64,000 nt of DNA from an uncultured Lachnospiraceae bacterium (lineage in GTDB: Bacteria; Bacillota; Clostridia; Lachnospirales; Lachnospiraceae), in assembly GCA_910579615.1 (NCBI GenBank), contig CAJTUA010000018.1, positions 35,972 to 99,971 of the forward strand. The letters run 5' to 3'. Shown piece after piece: positions 8,374-16,105 of the stretch. How positions within the stretch are numbered: the first letter of the stretch is position 1; every line of letters begins with the position of its first letter. Made by a program: the position numbers and the translations under genes. The notes beneath the pieces are model-generated. The model was not told where the DNA came from and searched no databases. It saw nothing but the letters and a program-made list of their open reading frames with translations.

Positions 8374-11082
8374 TCATTCCTGCGCATCCGCATTCCGCAA
8401 TTCCCGGAAAAAATCGCTTAAAAGCGCGGAACATTCCCCGCGGCAGACACCGGCTGTTATGTCCGTTTGATGATTCAGGCGCGGGTTCTGCAAAATATTT
8501 AAAATGGAACCGGCGCAGCCTGCTTTCGGGTTCATCGTGCCAATCACCACACGCGGGATGCGCGCCTGGACAATCGCGCCTGCACACATGGGGCAGGGCT
8601 CTAAGGTAACGTAGAGTGTGCAGTCCTCTAACCGGAAATCCCGGCATTTTTTGGCGGCTTTTTCGATGGCGAGCGTCTCTGCGTGGGCGAGGACGGAAGT
8701 ATCCTGGTTGCGCATATTGTAGGCACTTGCAATAATCTCCCCATTGTGTACGATAACACAGCCGATGGGGACATCCCCCGCCGCGGTGGCTTTTTTTGCC
8801 TGTTCAAGCGCCTGCTTCATAAAACGGATATCCGACTCGGAAGCGGCGGTCTGGTAAGTGATAGGGGATGGGGAATCTAGTGTTTGCCCGCCATGCATTC
8901 CGGATGGATTTGCGGGATAATTTTTTTCTTCGCAATTGTCCGGGTGGCTCGATAATGCTTCTGCCGGAGAATCTGCATCAAGAATTACCGTATATTCCGG
9001 CGTTTTTCCATCCTTTTCTGCCCCGGATTTTTCTGAATCACATTCGATGATTGTCACCGCAGTAAATTCCTTCGCCAAAACATCAATTTCCCCGCGCAGG
9101 CGGTAAACACAGTGTCCCCAGACCGGGGAAAGTTTTTCGTCCTCCCCGAATTCGATGGTTTCCACTGACCATTTTCCCTTCGGCAGCTTTAAAATGCAGC
9201 CGTTTACGCGGGCGCGGCAATCCGCCAACTCCGGTTTTTCGGCAAGCATATAATTCAGTGCCAGATGGTTTTCTTCCTTCTCAAATGAGAATTTTGAGGT
9301 CAGCTTCACAAATTTTTCTCCGACATTGGCACTGCGTGAAAAATAGGACAAACCAGCTTCGCCTGGATAGGCATGGTGGCATTCGCAAAAGAATGTGTCC
9401 TCGGAAAATGTGGTGGGCGTTGCACAATATTCCCTGCCATCCCGCTGCATACAGCCGTTAATCTCCGGAAGGTTATGGTAGGAAGACTGCATGGTCCAGA
9501 TGGTGTAACGGCGCTCGGAGAAGGTGTCCTTCGTGTATGCGCCGACCCCGGCATCAATCAGGATTGGCAGGCCGCCCGCATAGACAATCACATTGCCGCA
9601 GTCGTTGTGATTGTGGTTTTCGGCGTTATGTCCGCCTTTTGCGGCAACACAGAAATGCCTCCTGCGAAATATTCCGGCGTCCAGGGAGGCGAATTGGTCC
9701 TGTGGGCGGTGGAAAGGCTCAGTGGTGCAAAGTTCCATTGATGTGTCCGGCGGTATGGTTTGTCCGGTCTGGTGGCGTGCAGGCGCATCGGTCTGAGCCT
9801 TTAACGGTGTGCCGGGCAATGTGTCGTGTGCGTCCGGTCGGTAAACCGGCATGTCCATGTAAGTTTCAATTCGTCTTGGTTTCCCTGCATCCATTGTATT
9901 TCCTCGGTAAACTGGCATGTCCATATAAGTTTCAATTGCACAGGAGGCAAGCGCAGCATTTAAAATTGCCCGGAAATCCATATTGTCCCGCAGGGTCGGG
10001 TCGGGGGCAGCCGCCATGCAGGTTTGGTGCAAAAAAGCACCAAAACCTGCAAGTTCCGGGAGCCTGCCTGCGGTACCCATAAGGAAAATCATGGAGGCAT
10101 TCGGGAAAATGCGCGCCGCGCAATCCGCGAAATTCATATAGTAATTGCCCGTCATATGTACTTTGGAAATGAAGGAATACATAGCGCAAAGCTTTGCGGT
10201 GTCAAATTGCTGCCAGAGCCCGCACTCAAAAAAATGTCCAACGGAATGTTCCCAGTATTGTGCGCCTTCATCACAGCCGCCATCGTCCGGATAATCCTCA
10301 AAATAATTGTGCAGCGAAACAAGGCAGCTTTGTGCGATTTCTGTTAGCTGCGGCAGGTGTCCGGGCGGGAGGAAGGAGGCAAGGGGCAGTTGCCGCCGGG
10401 TTTCCGGCCGGAAAGTGCTGCCGTCGGAGAATGGAATGAGCCGCACGGGATGGTTTGCGCGCTGCAATTCGGTATCCGCAAAGCCGCCCCAGGAAAAATC
10501 CCCATCGCACCACGGCAGCGCGTCCGGCACCACGGCGCGCACGCACTCCAAAACTCCGTGGATGCACCACGGTGTCCAGTTCGACGGCACTTCGCGGCGG
10601 TTTTTCCCAAGGTCGCGCCACCAGTAGTCATGAGCCAAAAACGGTTGGAAAATGCGCGCGTCGATGGTCTCCCAGATGCGTTTCTGCAATGTGTCGGTAA
10701 GCGGCAGGCGGGCGGAAATCATAGCGAGCGCCGCAGCGGTCTGTGAGGAAAACAAATCAATATTCGTTTCCGCCCCCTGCGGTAGTTTTCCGCTGGAATG
10801 CGCCGGAAGTACCCAGGAGCGCTCGTTTAAGGTGCAGTCAATAATGCGTTCAAGCTCCGGCAAAAAGCGTCCGCCCCCCTCGCAGAGCTCGCCAAGCGCA
10901 AGGCGGTTTAAAAGCCTGCGGCGGTGGAAATTGGCAGCTTCATAGTGGATACGGTTGCCGCTGCGGGCAAATTCGGTGTATAATTCTTCGCTGAAATCCC
11001 CGGCATCTGCACCAAGGCAGGTAGCCGCTTCGCGGATGGCCGCGGTGCAGAAGATGCGGGAAGGGGTGCGGTTGATGTTCAT
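8374..11082 (-). CDS. Heparinase II/III-like protein fused in frame to a tRNA adenosine deaminase (TadA)
   Basis: 902 codons without a stop. Residues 1 to about 690 resemble heparinase II/III-like polysaccharide lyases: an alpha-toroid with WTPWCIHGVLECVRAVVP, then the conserved HNHNDCGNVIVYAGG and LIDAGVGAYTKDTF of the C-terminal beta domain. After about 50 residues of Ser/Pro-rich linker, residues about 749-902 form a complete TadA: DVPIGCVIVHNGEIIA, HAETLAIEKA (zinc His and catalytic Glu) and PCPMCAGA (zinc Cys pair). TadA makes inosine-34 in tRNA-Arg and is normally a free 150-170 aa protein. No signal peptide is visible. A 33-bp direct duplication with an inserted 33-34 bp repeat sits at 9839-9937 (residues about 382-415). 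TadA might also be made from an internal ATG near 8823 or 8898, but no convincing ribosome site precedes either. Confidence 0.85.
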   Translation of the reverse strand: MNINRTPSRIFCTAAIREAATCLGADAGDFSEELYTEFARSGNRIHYEAANFHRRRLLNRLALGELCEGGGRFLPELERIIDCTLNERSWVLPAHSSGKLPQGAETNIDLFSSQTAAALAMISARLPLTDTLQKRIWETIDARIFQPFLAHDYWWRDLGKNRREVPSNWTPWCIHGVLECVRAVVPDALPWCDGDFSWGGFADTELQRANHPVRLIPFSDGSTFRPETRRQLPLASFLPPGHLPQLTEIAQSCLVSLHNYFEDYPDDGGCDEGAQYWEHSVGHFFECGLWQQFDTAKLCAMYSFISKVHMTGNYYMNFADCAARIFPNASMIFLMGTAGRLPELAGFGAFLHQTCMAAAPDPTLRDNMDFRAILNAALASCAIETYMDMPVYRGNTMDAGKPRRIETYMDMPVYRPDAHDTLPGTPLKAQTDAPARHQTGQTIPPDTSMELCTTEPFHRPQDQFASLDAGIFRRRHFCVAAKGGHNAENHNHNDCGNVIVYAGGLPILIDAGVGAYTKDTFSERRYTIWTMQSSYHNLPEINGCMQRDGREYCATPTTFSEDTFFCECHHAYPGEAGLSYFSRSANVGEKFVKLTSKFSFEKEENHLALNYMLAEKPELADCRARVNGCILKLPKGKWSVETIEFGEDEKLSPVWGHCVYRLRGEIDVLAKEFTAVTIIECDSEKSGAEKDGKTPEYTVILDADSPAEALSSHPDNCEEKNYPANPSGMHGGQTLDSPSPITYQTAASESDIRFMKQALEQAKKATAAGDVPIGCVIVHNGEIIASAYNMRNQDTSVLAHAETLAIEKAAKKCRDFRLEDCTLYVTLEPCPMCAGAIVQARIPRVVIGTMNPKAGCAGSILNILQNPRLNHQTDITAGVCRGECSALLSDFFRELRNADAQE
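9839..9937 (-). repeat. 33-bp direct repeats flanking a 33-34 bp sequence shared with the toxin promoter at 40 kb
   Basis: Within the fusion ORF, 9839-9871 and 9905-9937 are near-identical (31 of 33 bases) and encode the repeated peptide RIETYMDMPVYR. The interval 9872-9905 matches 40081-40114 at 33 of 34 bases. That second site is the -10 and start of the leader of the small toxin gene. The arrangement looks like an insertion with a long target duplication, or a slipped duplication. Confidence 0.75.
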
Positions 11083-11136
11083 GGGGGGAACCTCTTTTCT
11101 GTGTTTTGTTTTGGGTTAAAATTCTGTGGTCTTTCC

Positions 11137-11201
11137 GGTGTTCCATCCGGTCAAAACCACACACGGTCTGCCCGGATGGAGCACCAACGGTGTGTGGTTT
11201 T
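11137..11201 (-). promoter_or_regulatory. Interleaved inverted repeats in the leader of the heparinase-TadA gene
   Basis: Arms in the order A-B-A'-B': GGTGTTCCATCCGG (11137-11150) pairs with CCGGATGGAGCACC (11172-11185), and AAAACCACACAC (11153-11164) pairs with GTGTGTGGTTTT (11190-11201). The stems are 14 bp (one mismatch) and 12 bp. They would form a pseudoknot or two stacked hairpins about 55-120 bases upstream of the ATG at 11082, or end the upstream gene at 11279. Confidence 0.55.
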
Positions 11202-11278
11202 CAGACACTCCATGATAAAATGATAGTACGGGACAGAGGAAAAGTCAAATGAAATTGCAGGTGGGACATATCCTCATG

Positions 11279-11884
11279 TTATTTAGTATTTTTCCGGAAA
11301 ACATCCTCATCTTTCTGGATTCGCTCCATCGCCTGCCCTAAGATGCGCACACACCATTCTTCTGTTTTTGCAATATCCGTGCACAATTCGCGGACAATGG
11401 CATCCCCCTCCGCAATTGCCCTCTGGTACTGGGCATCGGAGAGCTCCCCGGCATGGTAAGCGGCATCCAGCTCGTCGCGGTCGTCAATGACTACGTCGCC
11501 TTCCGGGTCAAAGACCACATCCAGATACTGGTCGATAAAATAGGCAATCTGGTCAAAATCATAGCCCCATTGGTCAATCACATCGACATACCATAGGGAG
11601 ACAGTTTTGGGATATTGGATGCCTTGCACTATCCGGCTTTCCGGCAAAATTTTCGCCGTGATTGCCCGGTGTGTGCCGTCCGGAATCAACTGGAGCCAGC
11701 GCATGCCCTTCCCGCAGACCGGGGTTTTTCCCGCCACGGGCATTTCCCAGAAATAATAGTCGCCGTCGGTCAGGTCAATCATGCTGACAAGCCCGTGGAA
11801 ATCTTCATTCTCCATCCGCATCTGATAGTAGGGAAAGTGTTGGAAAAACCATTTTGCATCCCTGTCCAAGCGTTTTTTTGTCAT
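11279..11884 (-). CDS. DUF402 domain protein (nucleoside di/triphosphate phosphatase-like)
   Basis: 201 aa. The central region carries the DUF402 pattern: LWYVDVIDQWGYDFDQIAYFIDQYLDVV, then FDPEGDVVIDDRDELDAAYHAGELSDAQYQRA. The acidic cluster around DPEGD/DDRDE is the metal-binding site in characterised nucleotidases of this fold. The exact substrate is not evident. It begins with ATG at 11884 after a GAGGTGA-type site and is followed by the heparinase-TadA gene after about 200 bases. Confidence 0.8.
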   Translation of the reverse strand: MTKKRLDRDAKWFFQHFPYYQMRMENEDFHGLVSMIDLTDGDYYFWEMPVAGKTPVCGKGMRWLQLIPDGTHRAITAKILPESRIVQGIQYPKTVSLWYVDVIDQWGYDFDQIAYFIDQYLDVVFDPEGDVVIDDRDELDAAYHAGELSDAQYQRAIAEGDAIVRELCTDIAKTEEWCVRILGQAMERIQKDEDVFRKNTK

Positions 11885-11946
11885 ATTTCACCTCGTTTCT
11901 GCAAAGTGAAGCCAGTTTTTCGTTTGGGTGCTTCACCTTTGCCTGC

Positions 11947-12729
11947 TTACATTTCTTCCTTTTCCACAATCACAATTTCAATTCCTTTTTCATCAAACAG
12001 TTTCAAATCATCTTCTGAAGCATCCCAGTCTGTAATCATGATATCCAGTTTTTCCGCCGGACAAATGCTGACGATAGAATCAAAACCTATTTTTTCTTTT
12101 GGAAATAAGCCGATGGTTTGTTTTGAGCTGTTGATTACCGCCTGATAAAAAAGAATTGCGGATGTTTTCTGGATTGACAAACCAAATCCGGCGGAAATAA
12201 ACGCGGATGTGATAAAGCATTTGTCGAACCGCAGGCGGTTTATTGTTTCAATCGCTATGGCATCGTAACAATTTCCCCTGCCATCCATTTCGCCGCCCAG
12301 CAAAATAATGGATACATTGTCTTTTGTCCGCAGTTCCTCCGCAATAACAATGGAATTTGTCACAACCCGGATTTTGATATTATCAGGAAGGTTCTGTGCC
12401 ATAAAATAGCATACGGTGGCCGAAGACAAAAATATAACATCGTTATTCTTTATCATTGAGACCGCCTTTAATGCAATCATCAGATAATTCTCCTTGACGC
12501 AGTCAATATCCCTTACTGTCTTTTTTGCCGGTCTGCCAAGGGCAACCTGATGTAACGGCAATGCCCCGCCATGGGTTCTTTTCAATAATCCTTTTTCCTC
12601 TAATATTCTCAAGTCCCTCTTTGCGGAATCATAACTGATTCCGAACTGCTCCTGGATATCTCCGGTCGTAATGCTCCCCTTTTCGTTTAACCAGGCAAGA
12701 ATCGCCTGATGCCTTTCTTCGATAAACAT
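11947..12729 (-). CDS. DeoR family transcriptional regulator
   Basis: 260 aa. The N-terminal winged helix is HQAILAWLNEKGSITTGDIQ, then SAKRDLRILEEKGLLKRTHGGA, the DeoR hallmark. The C-terminal sensor domain has the DeoRC pattern, with VIFLSSATVCYFMAQ and VVTNSIVIAEEL, which binds phosphorylated sugars. Family members repress sugar-catabolism operons; the target here is unknown. The ATG at 12729 is chosen for AAAGGAG 7 bases upstream. It lies just downstream of a strong promoter and a perfect palindrome that probably gives autoregulation. Confidence 0.9.
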   Translation of the reverse strand: MFIEERHQAILAWLNEKGSITTGDIQEQFGISYDSAKRDLRILEEKGLLKRTHGGALPLHQVALGRPAKKTVRDIDCVKENYLMIALKAVSMIKNNDVIFLSSATVCYFMAQNLPDNIKIRVVTNSIVIAEELRTKDNVSIILLGGEMDGRGNCYDAIAIETINRLRFDKCFITSAFISAGFGLSIQKTSAILFYQAVINSSKQTIGLFPKEKIGFDSIVSICPAEKLDIMITDWDASEDDLKLFDEKGIEIVIVEKEEM

Positions 12730-12775
12730 ATTGTCTCCTTTCATGCGGATGTTGGTTTTATGAAGCCCTCCGTGG

Positions 12776-12834
12776 AGGGATGCACGCGGATTGCGCAAAA
12801 AATACTGCTTTGTAGTGCAAATCCGGCGCAGGAA
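12776..12834. repeat. Dispersed hairpin repeat, family B copy 3
   Basis: Arms CGGATTGCGC (12785-12794) and GTGCAAATCCGGCGCAGG (about 12815-12832) face each other in the DeoR leader. It shares GCAAATCCGG(C/T)GC(A/G)GG with 1804-1862 and, with one base missing, 4226-4310. Confidence 0.55.
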
Positions 12835-12886
12835 ACGCTTCCGTCAGCGCTTCCTGAAATGAAATACCGGTATCATTCGTGATTTA

Positions 12887-12939
12887 ATCATAGCATAACT
12901 GTTTAAAAATGTCAATATATTTTAACGATTTCGTTAAAA
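12887..12939 (-). promoter_or_regulatory. DeoR gene promoter and palindromic operator
   Basis: On the minus strand: -35 TTGACA (12910-12915), a 17-bp spacer and -10 TATGAT (12887-12892). Immediately upstream of the -35 is the perfect 20-bp palindrome TTTTAACGATTTCGTTAAAA (12920-12939) with a further CGTTAA half-site at 12942-12947. A typical layout for an autoregulated DeoR repressor. Confidence 0.75.
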
Positions 12940-13117
12940 TACGTTAATCTGTTTGCGGTTTGCTTGTCCGTTTGATGGGGATTATCCGCAGCTAATACAA
13001 TATTGCAGCCTGGAACCAGAAGATGCCAATTACCATGAAAACCCTGGCAGGGATGGAATTTTGTAAGAAAATGCCGAACGGAACTTATTACTATTCAGGC
13101 AGGACTTTTCTGCCTGC

Positions 13118-13146
13118 TTGACAAACGCTCCGAAATAAAGTATACT
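13118..13146 (+). promoter_or_regulatory. Consensus sigma-A promoter for the SRP RNA
   Basis: TTGACA at 13118-13123, 17-bp spacer, TATACT at 13141-13146. Transcription would begin near 13153, about 50 bases before the folded RNA, consistent with a precursor that is trimmed as in Bacillus. Confidence 0.85.
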
Positions 13147-13203
13147 ACACCATGCATCTTATTGTTTGAATATGGATGTTTTCAATCATTATGTCAAAAA
13201 GTT

Positions 13204-13467
13204 TCCGCGCAGCCGGGGAGATAGCGGTGCCCTGTACCTGCAATCCGCTACAGCAGGGGTGATGGCGCGCCTAGGGTGATGCTCTGTGGAGCCGCCCCCT
13301 GTAAGCGATGTTGACGTTTGGGTCTTACGCAATGGGAATCCATGAACCGTGTCAGGGCAGGAATGCAGCAGCACTAAGTGGACACTTCCATGTGCCGTGA
13401 GGGAGCCTGGACCGAGTTGGCTGCAGGGGTAACGTCTGTGGGGGTCATTCGAAGCGGGTCGCGCGGA
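13204..13467 (+). ncRNA. ffs: Signal recognition particle RNA, large bacterial type (scRNA)
   Basis: About 264 nt closed by the end stem TCCGCGC (13204-13210) with GCGCGGA (13461-13467). The Alu-domain block CCTGTACCTGCAATCCGCTA, then AGCAGGGGTGA, is near the 5' end. The S-domain core is GTCAGGGCAGGAATGCAGCA at 13352-13371, the Ffh-binding helix 8 with its GGAA-type tetraloop. The long form with an Alu domain is usual in Bacillus and Clostridia, and the RNA acts in co-translational membrane targeting. It is read in the same direction as the SMC-like cluster that follows. Confidence 0.92.
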
Positions 13468-13583
13468 ATTTATATTTTACTGCCGAAATTTTGTATTTGT
13501 ATCGGATTGTAGTATATTTTCTTCCGATCTTGAATGAAAATTCCATTTCCCAGCCACTTTTTTCAATTTTTTCGAAATTTCGC

Positions 13584-13612
13584 TTTCCGTATTCCAAACT
13601 TTCGTATATAAT
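13584..13612 (+). promoter_or_regulatory. Candidate promoter for the SMC-like cluster
   Basis: TATAAT at 13607-13612 with a weak -35 TTTCCG at 13584-13589 (17-bp spacer), about 80 bases before the first start codon. The stretch 13468-13583 holds no gene. Confidence 0.45.
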
Positions 13613-13691
13613 AGGATGCAGGGTTTTTTGTTTTGGCGGTCTGGTGCCGCCGGACGATATTCAGAAGGTATTTTGGAAAGGATTGAATGGA

Positions 13692-16022
13692 ATGGATATA
13701 AGGCTGAAAATGAATGAGATGAATCAGATTCCGAAGGGGACGGTTTTCTATACGGAGGGCGAACCGGTACGCTATGTTTGCGTTGTGCTGAAAGGCTGCG
13801 TCGAGCTGTATAACAAGGGCAGCCGCGTTGTTTTGGGGAACGGATGCTTTTTGGGCGTGCAGGACCTTTACCTGGGCAAAGCGCTGAGCAGCTGTGCCGC
13901 GGTGGACGATACGGTAATATATGCATTCCCGGCGGATGGTGTTTCTGCCGTTGATAAAATTTTGTCGATAAACAAGGATTACCGCGGGCTGCTGATGTAT
14001 TCGGCAGTGCGCATTATCACAAACCTGTTCCGCGCGGGGTATGAGTTTAAGAAGCAGGCAGCGGCCTGTGGCACATGGCTGACGGAGGCCTACAAGGAAT
14101 ACATAACACTTTCGTCGCAGGGAAATTTTGGAAGTATGCGCCAGGCGGGGATTGAGAAGCTCCCTGCGTTTGACGAGACTTCCCGGGTTGATGTCAGGAA
14201 ATTGAATTTTTATCTGGAGAGTGCCGCGGTTCCGGTCGATGTGATGAAGACTTTTTATGGCTATGGCGCAGGCATCACGCTCTTTCCGCTAGAGCAGGCA
14301 TCCGGTGTGATGTTAGAGCTTGTGTCGGAATGTACCGAATCTGCGGAGTACCTTGAGGGGCTATTGGCACACCTCGTCGGGGAGGATGGCGCGAGCGGCT
14401 TCTTTTCCGCGCTGATTGGACTTGCATTGAAGGCGATGGGCAGTGAGATTGGCAGGGCTGCCAGCAAGCGGATTGACGAGTGCATGGAGTACATCAATGT
14501 TTTGGAGAACCTGCTTGAGAAGAAGACTGGGCGCGGGGCGCGTGTGAACCGCGAAAATATTGAGAAGCTCTATGTGGCGCTGCTTACCGGGGAACGGCCG
14601 GAGGAGATGGCGCAGGAGGATACGGAGGCGGCGGAGCGCCTGAGCGAGCTGACGGATTGCGTTGACCAGATATTAAAATATGCGGGCTTTGACGCGGAGA
14701 AATCGGAGCAGTTTAAGAAACTGATTGAAGAGTTTGAGGCTTCGCCGAACCGGGCGAGCGCGGATGATGATATGCGCAGGCTGCGCCGCTCGATTTCTGT
14801 CCTGTTTTATGAATTGTATGAGGAAACTTTCCTGCGCGCGCGCGGCAAGATGGATGTGCCGATGGCGGTCGATCTGTTTTTGGACTTCGGCTTTGTGAGC
14901 GAAAAACTCCTGAATAAGAAAACACTGGATTTCTTCATTTCAAGGAACGGGATGAAGCATACCGGGACTTATGGCAAGGATGGCAAGGTCTATACGGTAC
15001 GGGAATGGCTCGAAGCGGTTTACAGCGGCAAGCGCGAGCCGTCAAAGAGTGAGATGGATGAGGACTACTCTGAGTATGTGCGCAACCTGCGCAAATCCAG
15101 CCAGATTACGGACGCGCAGGAAAAGCAGATGATGGTCAACCAGAAGGAAAAACTCCATTACGAGGTGCGCAACATGTTCCAGTCCACGAACCGTGCCGTG
15201 AACGGGCAGGTTAGTACATTCATGCCAGTGTTGCATCAGGAGCTGATTGTACAGGACCTTGACCGGACGATGCTGACCTTGGAGAAGATTGATGCGATGG
15301 TGACGCGCTTAAAGAAGATTGACTACAGTGTTTTTTACCGCGATGTGCTCTATTCCAAACCGGACAAGGGGATTGATAAGATATATATCATGAAGGAATT
15401 TTATCCGGACATCATCCTGATGCCGACGGTTGGTTCGCGTGCGTCCATGTGGCAGGAATGCTCCTGCAAGCGCAGGGAATCTTCCGGAAGGTTTATTTTC
15501 CCGACATTTTTTGAGGAGGATTTCGAGGGCGCGATGGTCAAGACCTTCGGAAGATACCGTTGGGAAGTCTGCCGCTTCTTACAGGGCGGGAGCTGGAACA
15601 ATATCAAATACCCTTCCCTCACATCACTATACTGTGATTACCTGCAGTTTTATAAAAAGAACCATGACCTTTCCGAAGAGAAGAAGGAAAAAATCAAGCT
15701 GCAGATTCAGAAAGGAAAGAACAATTCAAGGGAAGTTTTCGTCATCGATTACGAGCTTTGGGTCCGCAATGAGTCCTCCGGCGCAATCCGCTTAAATAAG
15801 ACAGCGCGGGAAATCCTGGCAATGTATTGTCCGTTCTCTAAGGCCGTCCGCGCGAAATTAAACGGGCAGCCGATGTTTGAGGAAGCATTTACGAAACCGG
15901 AGCGGGAGCGTGTGAAGAACATCCATGACCTTGATTTGCGCATCCGCCAGATTAAGAAAGAGGGCAAGACCGAGGTTCCGCCGGAGGTCGAGGAGACGAT
16001 GCGGTACTATCAGGAAAACTAA
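13692..16022 (+). CDS. CNMP-fold N-terminal protein of unknown function heading the SMC-like cluster
   Basis: 776 aa. Residues about 1-110 have the cyclic-nucleotide-binding/CRP beta-roll pattern: IPKGTVFYTEGEPVRYVCVV, LKGCVELYNKG, LGNGCFLGVQDLYLGKALSS. The usual GE...R phosphate-binding residues are not apparent, so it may not bind cAMP. The middle is helical; residues about 555-700 form a compact aromatic-rich region (IILMPTVGSRASMWQECSCK, RYRWEVCRFLQGGSWNNIKY). No helix-turn-helix is evident, so it is not a simple regulator. The start at 13692 follows AAAGGA. It is followed after 83 bases by the JetA-like gene in the same direction. Its role in the SMC complex is inferred from position only. 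Confidence 0.65.
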   Translation: MDIRLKMNEMNQIPKGTVFYTEGEPVRYVCVVLKGCVELYNKGSRVVLGNGCFLGVQDLYLGKALSSCAAVDDTVIYAFPADGVSAVDKILSINKDYRGLLMYSAVRIITNLFRAGYEFKKQAAACGTWLTEAYKEYITLSSQGNFGSMRQAGIEKLPAFDETSRVDVRKLNFYLESAAVPVDVMKTFYGYGAGITLFPLEQASGVMLELVSECTESAEYLEGLLAHLVGEDGASGFFSALIGLALKAMGSEIGRAASKRIDECMEYINVLENLLEKKTGRGARVNRENIEKLYVALLTGERPEEMAQEDTEAAERLSELTDCVDQILKYAGFDAEKSEQFKKLIEEFEASPNRASADDDMRRLRRSISVLFYELYEETFLRARGKMDVPMAVDLFLDFGFVSEKLLNKKTLDFFISRNGMKHTGTYGKDGKVYTVREWLEAVYSGKREPSKSEMDEDYSEYVRNLRKSSQITDAQEKQMMVNQKEKLHYEVRNMFQSTNRAVNGQVSTFMPVLHQELIVQDLDRTMLTLEKIDAMVTRLKKIDYSVFYRDVLYSKPDKGIDKIYIMKEFYPDIILMPTVGSRASMWQECSCKRRESSGRFIFPTFFEEDFEGAMVKTFGRYRWEVCRFLQGGSWNNIKYPSLTSLYCDYLQFYKKNHDLSEEKKEKIKLQIQKGKNNSREVFVIDYELWVRNESSGAIRLNKTAREILAMYCPFSKAVRAKLNGQPMFEEAFTKPERERVKNIHDLDLRIRQIKKEGKTEVPPEVEETMRYYQEN

Positions 16023-16030
16023 AGTGCAAA

Positions 16031-16062
16031 AAAGCCGCGCGAAATTCCAAAAACGCGGCTTT
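16031..16062 (+). terminator. Intergenic hairpin between the CNMP-fold gene and the JetA-like gene
   Basis: AAAGCCGCG (16031-16039) pairs with CGCGGCTTT (16054-16062). There is no T run after it, so it is more likely an mRNA-processing or partial attenuation hairpin that sets different expression of the two genes. Confidence 0.5.
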
Positions 16063-16105
16063 GGCAGGAGAAACTGGGAAGACGGCAGGACGGGGAAAGA
16101 AAGCT

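Noticed and set aside
8348..8647. N-terminal extension of the radical-SAM ORF
   Set aside because: Lies antiparallel to and within tadA coding frames; the ATG at 8347 has AAAAAGGAG and fits family length.
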